Source: Rhizobium sp. Root482
GTDB taxonomy: Bacteria; Pseudomonadota; Alphaproteobacteria; Rhizobiales; Rhizobiaceae
NCBI RefSeq assembly: GCF_001426565.1
Contig: NZ_LMFA01000022.1
Coordinates: 417,254 to 481,253, forward strand
Direction: 5' to 3'
DNA length: 64,000 bases
Shown one piece after another: positions 9,355-18,274 of this stretch (the first letter of the stretch is position 1; each line of letters starts with the position of its first letter). The translations under genes were made by a program, and so were the position numbers. The notes below the pieces were generated by a model. It did not search any database. It worked only from the letters and a program-made list of their open reading frames with translations, and had not been told where the DNA came from.

Positions 9355-9771
9355 ATGACGACGATCGACAAGGTTCTTTACACCGGCAAGACCCATACGA
9401 CCGGCGGACGCGAAGGCGCGGCGCGCAGTGACGATGCCCAGCTTGACGTCAAGCTTTCGCCTCCGGGCAGCGGCAAGCCCGGGACAAATCCCGAGCAACT
9501 CTTTGCTGCCGGCTGGTCCGCCTGCTTCATCGGCGCCCTGGGCATTGCTGCCGGCAAGCGCAAACTGTCGCTGCCAGTGGATACGGCAGTCGATGCCGAG
9601 GTCGATCTTGGTGTAACGGATGGCGCCTATCTGCTGCAAGCTCGGCTGAATGTCAGCCTTCCGGGACTTGATCCTGACCTGGCGAGCGCGCTGATCGATG
9701 AAGCCCATCAGACCTGCCCCTATTCGAAGGCCACCCGTGGCGATATCGCTGTCGAACTGGCGCTTGCCTGA
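9355..9771 (+). CDS. ohr: Organic hydroperoxide resistance protein (Ohr/OsmC family)
   Basis: A 138-residue thiol peroxidase that reduces organic hydroperoxides in the cytoplasm. Both active-site cysteines are present, in WSACF and in TCPYS, and the Ohr-type N-terminus (KVLYTGKTHTTGGREG) is clear. The ATG at 9355 has an AAGGAG seven bases upstream; in-frame codons before it are not supported. No adjacent MarR-type OhrR gene was found. The divergence from OsmC proper is judged from the motif spacing only. Confidence 0.92.
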   Translation: MTTIDKVLYTGKTHTTGGREGAARSDDAQLDVKLSPPGSGKPGTNPEQLFAAGWSACFIGALGIAAGKRKLSLPVDTAVDAEVDLGVTDGAYLLQARLNVSLPGLDPDLASALIDEAHQTCPYSKATRGDIAVELALA

Positions 9772-10209
9772 ACTGTCCTGCCATCTCACGGAGTGTCCGA
9801 CGAAACGCATAATCATTGGCATGCTGGCGCTTGCCGTCTTTGCGGCGCCTTGCGTCTATGACGTATTTTCGCCGGAACCATCACCTTTGGCCGCTGTCGC
9901 CAGAGCCGTTGGTCTCCAAGGATAAACAGCCGGAGTCACAGGGGGAGCGTCTTCGCAGAGGCGCTCCTTTCGATCAGGATTTGCCGGCTTCTATTTCAGG
10001 CTTGGATCGCAAAGCATTGTTGATCGACGACGCGATTTTTTTATCTCTGGTTTGTAGCTTTGGGGCTCCGTCACCGCGGTGCCACGCGGTAATCATCTCC
10101 CTTTCCGCCTCGTCGGCGCATGCCTGATGGCCACCGCACGCTATTGTGGCTCTTGCTGAATGGTGCGGCGACCCTTAACGATGGCGACGCATTTGGGGAA
10201 TGCAATTCG
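9772..10209. other. Intergenic region before the LacI-family gene
   Basis: Roughly 440 bases without a convincing gene. A short frame from 9821 to 9925 begins with a hydrophobic stretch (MLALAVFAAP) that could be a tiny exported peptide, but it has no good ribosome-binding site. The remaining part contains stop codons in all frames apart from an in-frame extension of the LacI gene, which lacks sequence typical of the family. Confidence 0.3.
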
Positions 10210-11238
10210 ATGCCTATGCAAGATCGCAAGCGAAACAAGATAACACTGCTGGATGTTGCGAAACATGCTGATGTTTCACGCGCGACAGCATCTCTCGTGG
10301 TGCGCAAAAGCCCTCTGGTTGGCGCTGAAACCCGCCTGCGCGTCGAGGCAGCGATGCGTGAGCTCGGCTATGTCTACAATATGGGTGCTGCCCGCTTGCG
10401 TGCCGAGCGAAGCCATACAGTCGGCGTCGTCGTGCCCAACCTTACCAACCCGTTTTTTGCCGAGTTGTTGGGAGGGATGGAAGCATCGATCGATGCGGCC
10501 GGGTTGGTGATGATCATTGCCAACAGTGGAGACGGGCCGTCGCGGCAAGCCGCCGTCCTGCAGCGCATGCGGGAGCATGGCGTCGATGGGATCATTCTTT
10601 GTCCGGCGGCGGATACGCCTGACGATCTCGCAAGGCAGGTCGCCGACTGGAAACTGCCGATGGTGCAGGCCCTGCGGCATGTGACAGACGAACTTGACTA
10701 CGCCGGGGCAAATTATGCCGCGGGCATGGAGGAGGCTGTCGAATATCTTGTCTCGCTTGGACATCAGACCATTTGCTTTGCGATCCATGGGCCGGTTCAT
10801 TCGGCGTATCAGGAGCGCATCCAGGGCTTTCGTGAGGCCATGACAAGATCCGGGCTGCGGCCTGATCTTGTTATTGCTGTTCCCGACCGGGTCGACCACG
10901 TCGCTCAAGACGCCCATATGCTCTTCGAGCAGGGCCGGGCACCCACCGCCGTGATCTGCTTCAACGATCTAGTGGCCCATGGATTGGCAGCGGGCTTTTA
11001 TGACCGCGGCCTGAAAATAGGCCATGATATCTCCCTTATCGGCTTCGACGATGTCACCGATGCCGAAGCAATGCGACCGCGTCTCACCTCGGTATCGACC
11101 GCACCCAGCGGCATCGGTCAAAATGCTGCGGCCTTGCTGCTGGATCGCATTGCGCAGCCTACGCTGCCGCCGCGTCGATGCGTCAGTCCGGCCCGGCTTC
11201 ACATCCGCGAATCCTGCGGTCCTCTCCGCATTTCGTGA
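10210..11238 (+). CDS. LacI-family transcriptional repressor
   Basis: A LacI/GalR-type regulator of 342 residues. The N-terminal helix-turn-helix (TLLDVAKHADVSRATAS) is followed by the hinge and a periplasmic-binding-like effector domain (SHTVGVVVPNLTNPFF). The start was placed at the ATG at 10210 because the family domain begins at once after it. It sits directly upstream of an amino-acid-type ABC importer operon. A perfect 14-bp palindrome overlaps the probable promoter of that operon, so this repressor is the likely regulator of the importer. The effector is unknown. Confidence 0.92.
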   Translation: MPMQDRKRNKITLLDVAKHADVSRATASLVVRKSPLVGAETRLRVEAAMRELGYVYNMGAARLRAERSHTVGVVVPNLTNPFFAELLGGMEASIDAAGLVMIIANSGDGPSRQAAVLQRMREHGVDGIILCPAADTPDDLARQVADWKLPMVQALRHVTDELDYAGANYAAGMEEAVEYLVSLGHQTICFAIHGPVHSAYQERIQGFREAMTRSGLRPDLVIAVPDRVDHVAQDAHMLFEQGRAPTAVICFNDLVAHGLAAGFYDRGLKIGHDISLIGFDDVTDAEAMRPRLTSVSTAPSGIGQNAAALLLDRIAQPTLPPRRCVSPARLHIRESCGPLRIS

Positions 11239-11259
11239 AACAGGATGCCCATTTGGCGG

Positions 11260-11295
11260 TTGACTTGTCGAACATGGAAATTTAGATCGATCTAA
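11260..11295 (+). promoter_or_regulatory. Promoter with overlapping LacI-type operator
   Basis: A -35-like TTGACT lies at 11260-11265. Sixteen bases later TTAGAT could serve as -10, and it is the left half of the perfect palindrome TTAGATCGATCTAA (11282-11295), with the central CG usual in LacI-family operators. Repressor binding there would block RNA polymerase. The palindrome is seen directly; the link to the upstream LacI gene is inferred from position. Confidence 0.6.
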
Positions 11296-11335
11296 CGGGC
11301 GCGGGAGGGAGTGCGCCGACCTTGGGAGGCCCCAC

Positions 11336-12004
11336 GTGTACGAGTTCAACTTTGCACCGGTATTTGCTTCGTTCGACCAGTTGCTTCTGGGCGCCTGGCT
11401 GACCATCCGCCTTTCGTGCGCGGCAATGCTGCTTGGCTTGATCGTGTCGGTGGTCTGTGCATGGGGCAAGACCTCCGGTCCGGCATTGATACGGTTCGTC
11501 ATCAACGCCTATATCGAAATTATCCGCAACACGCCGTTTCTGGTGCAGATATTCTTCATCTTCTTCGGTCTGCCGTCCCTCGGTTTGCGTCTTTCGCCGA
11601 ACAGTGCCGCCCTTCTGGCGCTCGTGGTCAATTTCGGGGCCTATGGCACCGAGATCATTCGTGCCGGCATCGAATCCATCCAGAAGGGGCAGCTGGAAGC
11701 GGGGACCGCTCTTGGCCTGTCGAAGCTGCAAATCTTCCGCTACATCATCATGAAACCGGCACTGCGTACCGTCTATCCGTCTCTGACAAGCCAGTTCATC
11801 TACCTGATGCTGACGTCGAGCGTAGTTTCGGTGATCTCGGCAGACGATCTCGCCGCCGCCGGCAACGACCTTCAGTCGGCCACGTTCGCGAGTTTCGAAG
11901 TTTATATCGTCATCACCCTGATGTACCTCGTTCTCTCGATCGGCTTCTCCGCAATTTTCGCCGCGATCGAGCGAACGGCCTTCAAGTACCCGCTGAGCCG
12001 ATAG
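11336..12004 (+). CDS. Polar amino-acid ABC transporter permease
   Basis: A 222-residue HisMQ-type inner-membrane permease with about five membrane segments and the EAA-type cytoplasmic loop (EAGTALGLSKLQIFRYII). It starts with GTG; GGGAGG lies seven bases upstream. It is the first gene of a five-gene run (permease, permease, binding protein, ATPase, dehydrogenase) with short gaps. The second permease begins ten bases after its stop. The substrate is probably an amino acid or related compound. Confidence 0.92.
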   Translation: MYEFNFAPVFASFDQLLLGAWLTIRLSCAAMLLGLIVSVVCAWGKTSGPALIRFVINAYIEIIRNTPFLVQIFFIFFGLPSLGLRLSPNSAALLALVVNFGAYGTEIIRAGIESIQKGQLEAGTALGLSKLQIFRYIIMKPALRTVYPSLTSQFIYLMLTSSVVSVISADDLAAAGNDLQSATFASFEVYIVITLMYLVLSIGFSAIFAAIERTAFKYPLSR

Positions 12005-12013
12005 GAGGCCTCG

Positions 12014-12670
12014 ATGATCAGACCCTTCGGCTGGAACGAGTTTCTCATCATCGTCATGGCGGCGCAGTGGACGATCGCGCTGTCTGCGATCGCTTTCGCC
12101 GGCGGAGGCATCGGCGGGCTGCTGATCGCTCTCGCCCGCGTCTCCGACATACGGTCACTGCGGCTTGCCGCTCTCGGCTTCATCCGGGTCTTCCAGGGCA
12201 CGCCACTCTTGATGCAGCTCTTCCTGGTTTTCTTCGGCATGAATATCTTCGGGCTGGCCATCAACCCCTGGATTGCAGCGGCGATCGCACTGACCCTGCA
12301 TGCCAGCGCCTTCCTTGGGGAAATCTGGCGCGGCTGCATCGAGGCTGTGCCGCCGGGCCAGCGGGAGGCTGCGACGGCTCTCGGCCTGCGTTACTACAAC
12401 CGGATGCGCTACATCCTCCTGCCGCAGGCCGCACGCATCGCCGTGGCACCGACCGTCGGTTTTCTCGTTCAGCTCATCAAGGGTACGTCTCTCGCGGCGA
12501 TCATCGGCTTTACCGAACTGACCCGCCAGGGACAGATCATCAACAATGCGACGTTCAGTCCGTTCATGGTTTTCGGTACGGTGGCCGCAGTCTATTTCAT
12601 CCTGTGCTGGCCGCTCTCCGTGCTGGCACGGCGGATGGAAGTCAGGTTTTCCCGGGCAACACAACGTTGA
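12014..12670 (+). CDS. Polar amino-acid ABC transporter permease
   Basis: A 218-residue HisMQ-family permease, partner of the gene just upstream, with the loop motif EAATALGLRYYNRMRYILLP. It has a GGAGG five bases before its ATG. The two permeases would form a heterodimeric channel served by the ATPase and periplasmic binding protein genes that follow. Confidence 0.92.
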   Translation: MIRPFGWNEFLIIVMAAQWTIALSAIAFAGGGIGGLLIALARVSDIRSLRLAALGFIRVFQGTPLLMQLFLVFFGMNIFGLAINPWIAAAIALTLHASAFLGEIWRGCIEAVPPGQREAATALGLRYYNRMRYILLPQAARIAVAPTVGFLVQLIKGTSLAAIIGFTELTRQGQIINNATFSPFMVFGTVAAVYFILCWPLSVLARRMEVRFSRATQR

Positions 12671-12720
12671 CGGGACCCCAGTCGGCGGGAGGGCCGGCAG
12701 TGACGAAAGGGTAGGAAGCA

Positions 12721-13521
12721 ATGAACATTTCAAGACGCGCGGCAATGGCCGTGATTGGCGCAGGCTTGATGGCCGCCGTGGCCTCTTTTCCCGCGACGGC
12801 GCAAACCGTCGAAGAGATCAAGTCCGCCGGGACCGTGAAAATCGGGATGCTGGTGGACTTCCCGCCGTTCGGTATCATGAATGAGAGCAACCAACCGGAC
12901 GGCTACGACGCGGACGTTGCAAAGTTGCTTGCCAAGGAATGGGGCGTCGAGGCCCAGATCGTACCGGTGACCGGTCCGAACAGAATTCCCTATCTCCAGA
13001 GCAATCAGGTCGATCTGCTCGTCGCGTCGCTGGGCATTACCGAAGAACGCGCCAAGAGCGTCGACTTCTCCGCACCCTATGCCGGCATCTCCATCGGCGT
13101 CTTCGGCGCCGAGGATGTGGCGGTCACCAAGCCGGAAGATCTTTCCGGCAAGACCATCGGTGTTGCCCGCGCCAGCACGCAGGATACGGCAGTCACGAAG
13201 GTCGCCCCGCAGGACGCCACCATTCAGCGTTTCGACGATGATGCAAGTGCCGTCCAGGCCCTGTTGTCAGGCCAGGTCGAACTGATCGGCGTGTCGAACG
13301 TCGTTGCCGCCCAGATCGAACAGGCAGCGCCAGGCCGCTTCAACCAGAAACTCGAACTGAGCCAGCAGGTACAGGGTATCGCAGTCCGCAAGGGTTCGAC
13401 CGAGCTTCTGGAGGCCGTGAACGCTTTCCTTGAGAAGGTAAAGGCTGACGGCCAGCTCAGTGCCATCCATGAAAAATGGCTCGGCGCGCCGCTGCCGAAC
13501 TTCGTCGCCGAAGGCAAGTAA
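12721..13521 (+). CDS. Amino-acid ABC transporter substrate-binding protein
   Basis: A 266-residue periplasmic binding protein (family 3). Residues 1-28 form a signal peptide cleaved near ATAQT, with two arginines early on (SRRAAM) that look partly Tat-like. The mature domain starts with [13 protein letters not shown] and contains the [18 protein letters not shown] segment typical of glutamate/histidine-type binding proteins. It is co-directional with the permeases and the ATPase. Ligand cannot be determined. Confidence 0.92.
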   Translation: MNISRRAAMAVIGAGLMAAVASFPATAQTVEEIKSAGTVKIGMLVDFPPFGIMNESNQPDGYDADVAKLLAKEWGVEAQIVPVTGPNRIPYLQSNQVDLLVASLGITEERAKSVDFSAPYAGISIGVFGAEDVAVTKPEDLSGKTIGVARASTQDTAVTKVAPQDATIQRFDDDASAVQALLSGQVELIGVSNVVAAQIEQAAPGRFNQKLELSQQVQGIAVRKGSTELLEAVNAFLEKVKADGQLSAIHEKWLGAPLPNFVAEGK

Positions 13522-13543
13522 CCAAGAGACAGGAGTTCCTCGC

Positions 13544-14323
13544 ATGGCTGAAATTCATGCAAACACATCGATGGCAGACGTGCGGGGAGCTTCCGGTCCG
13601 GCGGTAACAATGGACGGCGTCAACAAATGGTACGCCGAATTCCACGCGCTGAAGGATATCAACCTCGCCGTCAACCGTGGAGAGCGCATCGTTATCTGCG
13701 GGCCATCCGGTTCCGGCAAGTCCACCCTTATCCGCTGCATCAACCAGTTGGAGATGATACAGAAGGGCCGGATCGTCGTTGACGGGCACGACCTCACCGC
13801 AGGCGGCAAGAATGTCGACATCGTGAGGCAGGAAACCGGCATGGTGTTCCAAAGCTTCAACCTTTTCCCGCACATGACCGTCATACAGAACTGCACCCTT
13901 GCCCCCATGAAGGTGCGAGGCGTCTCCAAGGCCGAAGCCGAGGCGACGGCCATGAAACTCCTTGAGCGGGTGCGCATCCCGGAGCAGGCGGCCAAATATC
14001 CTGCTCAGCTTTCCGGTGGACAGCAGCAGCGCGTTGCCATTGCCCGCGCGCTCTGCATGAACCCCAAGATCATGCTTTTCGACGAGCCCACTTCGGCTCT
14101 CGATCCGGAAATGGTGAAGGAGGTTCTCGACACGATGATCGACCTTGCCAATGAAGGGATGACCATGCTGTGCGTGACCCATGAGATGGGCTTTGCGCGC
14201 CAGGTTGCCGACCGGGTGATCTTCATGGATCGCGGCGAGATCGTGGAATCCGCGCCCCCGGAAGAGTTTTTCAGCAATCCGAAGCACGAGCGGACACGCA
14301 ACTTCCTCGGCCAGATTTCCTGA
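13544..14323 (+). CDS. Amino-acid ABC transporter ATP-binding protein
   Basis: A 259-residue GlnQ/HisP-type ATPase. Walker A GPSGSGKS is at 53-60. The signature LSGGQQQR, the Walker B region [10 protein letters not shown] and the switch His in VTHEMGF are intact. The ATG at 13544 has AGGAG eight bases upstream; the upstream in-frame part overlaps the binding-protein gene and is not real. It energises the permease pair encoded before it. Confidence 0.94.
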   Translation: MAEIHANTSMADVRGASGPAVTMDGVNKWYAEFHALKDINLAVNRGERIVICGPSGSGKSTLIRCINQLEMIQKGRIVVDGHDLTAGGKNVDIVRQETGMVFQSFNLFPHMTVIQNCTLAPMKVRGVSKAEAEATAMKLLERVRIPEQAAKYPAQLSGGQQQRVAIARALCMNPKIMLFDEPTSALDPEMVKEVLDTMIDLANEGMTMLCVTHEMGFARQVADRVIFMDRGEIVESAPPEEFFSNPKHERTRNFLGQIS

Positions 14324-14356
14324 GCGATCGGAGCTCGGTGAAGGAGTATTCAAAGA

Positions 14357-15295
14357 ATGAAACCGGAAATCCTGCTGGTCGAGCCGATGCTCGACGAGAT
14401 CGAGGCTCGGCTCGATGACGCCTATGTCGTCCGTCGCCTCTATGACCCCGCACAGAAAGCCGCCATGGGGCCGGCCCTGCCGGGCATCCGCGCGGCGGTA
14501 ACGGGCGGCGGCACCGGGCTCTCGAACGACTATATCGACAGTCTGCCGGCGCTGGGCATCATTGCCATCAATGGCGTAGGAACCGACAAGGTCGACCTCG
14601 TGAAGGCCCGCGGCCGCAACATCGATGTCACCACGACGCCTGGGGTGCTCACCGACGACGTAGCCGATACCGGCATTACGCTCATGCTCGCTGTTTTTCG
14701 TCACCTCGTAAAAGGCGACAATTTCGTCCGGGAAGGGCGTTGGGCGAAGGGCGAAGCTTTCCCGCTTGGCACCAGCCCGAAGGGCAAGCGTCTCGGCATC
14801 CTGGGGCTCGGCCAGATCGGGCGCGCCATGGGCCGCCGCGCGGAAGCCTTCGGCATCTCCGTCGGATATTGGAACCGTTCTCCGCAGACCGATACCGGCT
14901 GGACCTCCTATTCCACGCCCACGGAACTTGCCGCCTCCAGTGATATCCTGGCCATTTGCGTTGCAGCCAATGCAGCTACCCAGGGCATCGTCAATGCAGA
15001 GGTTCTGGAGGCTCTTGGGCCGAAAGGCATCGTCATCAACGTGGCACGCGGCAGCGTCGTCGATGAGGACGCACTGCTACAGGCGCTACGGGATGGCACC
15101 ATCGCCGGCGCGGGTCTCGACGTCTTCGTCGGCGAGCCGCGCATCCGGGAAGAATTCTTCACGGCACCCAATACCGTCCTGATGCCGCATCAGGGGAGCG
15201 CGACGCGCGAAACGCGGATCGCGATGGGCGAGATCGTCCTTGCCAATCTCCAGGCTTTCTTCAACGGCGAAAGACCGCCGAACAGCGTCAACTGA
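14357..15295 (+). CDS. D-2-hydroxyacid dehydrogenase (hydroxypyruvate reductase-like)
   Basis: A 312-residue NAD(P)-dependent dehydrogenase. The nucleotide-binding motif is GLGQIG. The catalytic triad is visible as Arg in NVARGSVVDE, Glu in the GEPR segment, and His in MPHQGSAT. This pattern matches glyoxylate/hydroxypyruvate reductases. It follows the amino-acid importer with a small gap, so it may reduce a 2-oxo acid formed from the imported substrate. The actual substrate is not shown by sequence. Confidence 0.9.
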   Translation: MKPEILLVEPMLDEIEARLDDAYVVRRLYDPAQKAAMGPALPGIRAAVTGGGTGLSNDYIDSLPALGIIAINGVGTDKVDLVKARGRNIDVTTTPGVLTDDVADTGITLMLAVFRHLVKGDNFVREGRWAKGEAFPLGTSPKGKRLGILGLGQIGRAMGRRAEAFGISVGYWNRSPQTDTGWTSYSTPTELAASSDILAICVAANAATQGIVNAEVLEALGPKGIVINVARGSVVDEDALLQALRDGTIAGAGLDVFVGEPRIREEFFTAPNTVLMPHQGSATRETRIAMGEIVLANLQAFFNGERPPNSVN

Positions 15296-15307
15296 ATCGG
15301 ACATATC

Positions 15308-15628
15308 ATGATCATTCGTCAGGCGCTCTTCGAAGGCCGCATTCACGAGGGCAAGGACGCTGCGTTCAAGGAATATGTGGCGGACAAGCTGATGCCGATG
15401 TGGCTGGACTTCCCGGGTGTTCGCGAGGTCCGCGTACTCTATGCTGTCGAGCGCGACGAGGGCGCTCCGGCCTTTCCCATGGTGCTGTCGACCATGTACG
15501 AGAGCCGCGAAGCCTTGGCCGCGGCACTGGAATCGCCCGTCCGCTATGCAAGCAGGGACATGACCAAGGGCCTGCTGGCGATGTTCGACGGCGCTATTCA
15601 TCATCATGTGTTCGAGCTGAAATCCTAG
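15308..15628 (+). CDS. Small dimeric alpha/beta-barrel-like protein
   Basis: A 106-residue cytoplasmic protein without a signal. The pattern of strands and helices and the C-terminal histidines (IHHHVFEL) suggest an EthD or ferredoxin-like dimeric barrel, a fold used by small isomerases and decarboxylation helpers. It starts 12 bases after the dehydrogenase, so it is probably in the same operon. I cannot assign a function. Confidence 0.7.
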   Translation: MIIRQALFEGRIHEGKDAAFKEYVADKLMPMWLDFPGVREVRVLYAVERDEGAPAFPMVLSTMYESREALAAALESPVRYASRDMTKGLLAMFDGAIHHHVFELKS

Positions 15629-15823
15629 AATGGACTCTTGGGGTTCCCAAGGTGAGAAAATCGGATTCAAGTCAGTTTCGCAGGCTCGCCACACGCTTCG
15701 TAAAAGGCGGCGAGGGCCGTGTCGCGCGCCGCTGCCGCTAAGTGATACGCGCGCTTGATATTCCAAATTCTTTCAGCAACATGATTCTTGAGACGAATTC
15801 GGGCTTATGTGACCAGAGGGCAA

Positions 15824-16489
15824 ATGGCAGGTGCAGCGACGCCTTCGGGCAGAGGGAAGCGCGCCACCGGGCAGGCGGCGGGCCGCATGACGCGGGACGC
15901 CTGGATCGAGGCCGGCATCGCCGCGCTCATCGACGAGGGTATTGCCAATGTGAAGATCCAGGTCATGGCAAAGAGGCTCGGGGTGTCGCGTTCGAGCTTC
16001 TATTGGTTCTTCCCCGACCTTCAGGACCTGCACAAGGAACTCCTTGAACACTGGCTTCGCCGGAACACCGGCCCGATCATCGAGCGTGCGCTGCGCCCGG
16101 CACCGACGGTGACGAAGGCGGTGTGCCATATCTTCGAATGCTGGGTGGACCCGAGCCTCTTTGACCCGCGCCTCGATGCGGCAGTGCGGTCCTGGGGGCA
16201 GGTGGACACGAGCATCCGAAGCATCGTCGATCAGGCCGACGACCAGCGTGTCGATGCCGTCACGCGCATGTTCCTGCGCTATGACTATCCGGAGGAGGAG
16301 GCTTTCGTGCGGGCGCGCGTTCTCTATTTCACGCAGATCGGTCACTTCACGCTCGGCATGCGCGACGACCGGGATACCCGGCTTCGTCTCCTGCGTCCCT
16401 ATCTCCTTGGCTTTACCGGGCGCCAGGCATCCGATGATGAGGCCGACGCTTTCGAGACATTGATGCGGCGCATCCAGCCGGATGCCTGA
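15824..16489 (+). CDS. TetR-family transcriptional regulator
   Basis: A 221-residue TetR regulator. The helix-turn-helix is at about residues 48-67 (VQ/KIQVMAKRLGVSRSSFYWFF region), followed by an all-helical ligand domain. The ATG at 15824 is preceded by AGAGGG; an upstream frame extension has no such site. It lies between the hydroxyacid dehydrogenase operon and the sox operon. A perfect 7-bp inverted repeat 90-110 bases downstream of its stop, ahead of soxB, makes it a candidate sox regulator, though it could equally control the upstream genes. Confidence 0.87.
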   Translation: MAGAATPSGRGKRATGQAAGRMTRDAWIEAGIAALIDEGIANVKIQVMAKRLGVSRSSFYWFFPDLQDLHKELLEHWLRRNTGPIIERALRPAPTVTKAVCHIFECWVDPSLFDPRLDAAVRSWGQVDTSIRSIVDQADDQRVDAVTRMFLRYDYPEEEAFVRARVLYFTQIGHFTLGMRDDRDTRLRLLRPYLLGFTGRQASDDEADAFETLMRRIQPDA

Positions 16490-16577
16490 AATGGACATAA
16501 CTGTACGCGGATAACCTACCAGAAATCAGGCGCCAGGCGGAAAGCATGACGGTACGCGGCCTTACCGCTCTAATCTT

Positions 16578-16595
16578 CTGGACATTTGTGTCCAG
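16578..16595. promoter_or_regulatory. Inverted repeat upstream of soxB (candidate TetR operator)
   Basis: CTGGACA and TGTCCAG flank a TTTG spacer, giving a perfect 7-bp inverted repeat in the 240-bp gap before soxB. A single TGGACA half-site occurs at 16492-16497, just after the TetR stop. Two copies of GTACGCGG also occur in this gap. Operator function is inferred. Confidence 0.5.
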
Positions 16596-16729
16596 TTAAA
16601 ATACGCATAATCGCGGATCAGGCGACAAGACCTTGATCGGATGGTTCCTTCATTCCTGGGGCAACGCATGAGACCGCACTTCGCCTTGTCACGTCATCGC
16701 TGCGCCAAAGTTCGTGCGGGAGTTTCTCG

Positions 16730-17983
16730 ATGACACGGCATTACTCCGCTCTCTCGCTTTTCAAGGAAGGCCTGCGGGGTCAGAAGGGATGGCAGAAGGC
16801 CTGGCGCTCGCCGGCGCCGAAGCCACGCTACGACATCCTCATCATCGGCGGTGGCGGGCACGGTCTGGCGACGGCCTACTATCTCGCAAAGGTCCACAAT
16901 ATCCGCAATATCGCCGTCATCGAGAAGGGGTGGCTCGGCGGCGGCAATACCGGACGCAACACCACCGTTGTCCGTTCCAACTATTTCTTCCCCGAGAGCA
17001 CCGAGCTCTACGATCTGGCGCTTCGCCTCTACGAAACGCTCGGCCGGGAGATCAACTACAATATCATGCTCTCCCAGCGCGGCATCATGACGCTTGCCCA
17101 CTCCGAGGCCGATATGGAAATGGCGGCGCGCACCGTCAACGCCATGCAGATCAACGGCACGGATGCGGAACTCTTCGGCATCGAGGACGTGCGCCGCGTC
17201 CTGCCCTTGCTCAACGTTTCACCGCAGGCACGCTATCCGGTATTCGGGGGCGTCTGGCAGGGCAGGGCAGGCACGGCGCGACACGATGCGGTCGCCTGGG
17301 GCTATGCGCGCGCAGCCGACAGGCTCGGCGTCGATATCATCCAGACCTGCGAGGTTGAGGAGTTCCTGATCGAGGGCGGGCGGTGTCGTGGCGTAAAGAC
17401 CAGCCTTGGCGAGATTCGCGCGGAGCGGACGGGCATGGTTGTCGCCGGCCATTCCTCGCATCTTGCGGCCAAGGCGGGCTTCCGCCTGCCAATCACCTCC
17501 TATGCCCTGCAAGCCTGCGTTTCCGAGCCGATCAAGCCGGTGCTCGATACCGTCGTTCTTTCTCCCGGCACAGGCGTCTATGCCAGCCAGTCGGACAAGG
17601 GTGAACTCGTCGTCGGCGGCGCGCTCGATCGGGTTCCCTCCTACGGCCAGCGCGGCAACCTTCCTGTTTTGGAGGACGTCGTCACGGGCCTTCTCGAAAT
17701 GTTTCCGTCGTTCCGCCAGCTTCGATTGATGCGTCAATGGGCCGGCATCGTGGACGTGACGCCCGATTCCTCGCCGATCCTTGGCGAAAGCCCGTTGCCG
17801 GGCCTCTTCCTCAATTGCGGCTGGGGAACAGGCGGGTTCAAGGCCATTCCCGCCGGCGGCACGCTGCTTGCCCATCTGCTGGCAACCGGCAAGCACCACG
17901 ATGTCAGCCGTCCCTTCGATCTCGACCGATTTTCACGCGGGCGATTGATCGATGAGGCAGCCGGTTCCGGCATCGCGCACTAG
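16730..17983 (+). CDS. soxB: Sarcosine oxidase beta subunit
   Basis: A 417-residue flavoprotein subunit of heterotetrameric sarcosine oxidase, which demethylates sarcosine to glycine and passes the one-carbon unit to tetrahydrofolate. The FAD site IIGGGGHG is at 38-45. The ARHDAVAWG segment near residue 185 holds the His that, by family knowledge, carries covalent FMN. The gene begins a compact operon in the order soxB-soxD-soxA-soxG. It has no signal peptide and acts in the cytoplasm. Confidence 0.95.
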   Translation: MTRHYSALSLFKEGLRGQKGWQKAWRSPAPKPRYDILIIGGGGHGLATAYYLAKVHNIRNIAVIEKGWLGGGNTGRNTTVVRSNYFFPESTELYDLALRLYETLGREINYNIMLSQRGIMTLAHSEADMEMAARTVNAMQINGTDAELFGIEDVRRVLPLLNVSPQARYPVFGGVWQGRAGTARHDAVAWGYARAADRLGVDIIQTCEVEEFLIEGGRCRGVKTSLGEIRAERTGMVVAGHSSHLAAKAGFRLPITSYALQACVSEPIKPVLDTVVLSPGTGVYASQSDKGELVVGGALDRVPSYGQRGNLPVLEDVVTGLLEMFPSFRQLRLMRQWAGIVDVTPDSSPILGESPLPGLFLNCGWGTGGFKAIPAGGTLLAHLLATGKHHDVSRPFDLDRFSRGRLIDEAAGSGIAH

Positions 17984-17992
17984 GAGGTTCGA

Positions 17993-18274
17993 TTGCAGCT
18001 TTTCCCATGCCCCTTCTGCGGTCCGCGGAGCGAAAGCGAGTTCCATTTCGGCGGCGATGCCGGCAACCATCGCCCCGAGGGTTTTCGCGATGTGACCGAC
18101 AGCGAATGGACCGCCTATCTCTATGAGCGCAACAATCCGCGCGGGGCCGCAAACGAGATCTGGATGCACATGGCCTGCGGCGAAGTGTTTCGCATGGAGC
18201 GCGACACGGTAGACCACCGGGTGGCGCAGTCCTTCGTGCTTGGAGAAGGAGGCGACAATGGCGGCATGGCGTAA
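17993..18274 (+). CDS. soxD: Sarcosine oxidase delta subunit
   Basis: A 93-residue zinc-binding subunit. Likely metal ligands are Cys6, Cys9, His59 and Cys62 (PCPFC near the start and HMAC later). The start is TTG, supported by AGGAGG a few bases upstream, which itself overlaps the end of soxB. The C-terminus overlaps the start of soxA by 17 bases. Order and length match the standard sox operon. Confidence 0.93.
   Translation: MQLFPCPFCGPRSESEFHFGGDAGNHRPEGFRDVTDSEWTAYLYERNNPRGAANEIWMHMACGEVFRMERDTVDHRVAQSFVLGEGGDNGGMA

Noticed and set aside
9821-9925. Tiny exported peptide starting MLALAVFAAP
   Set aside because: No good ribosome-binding site and too short to support without comparison.
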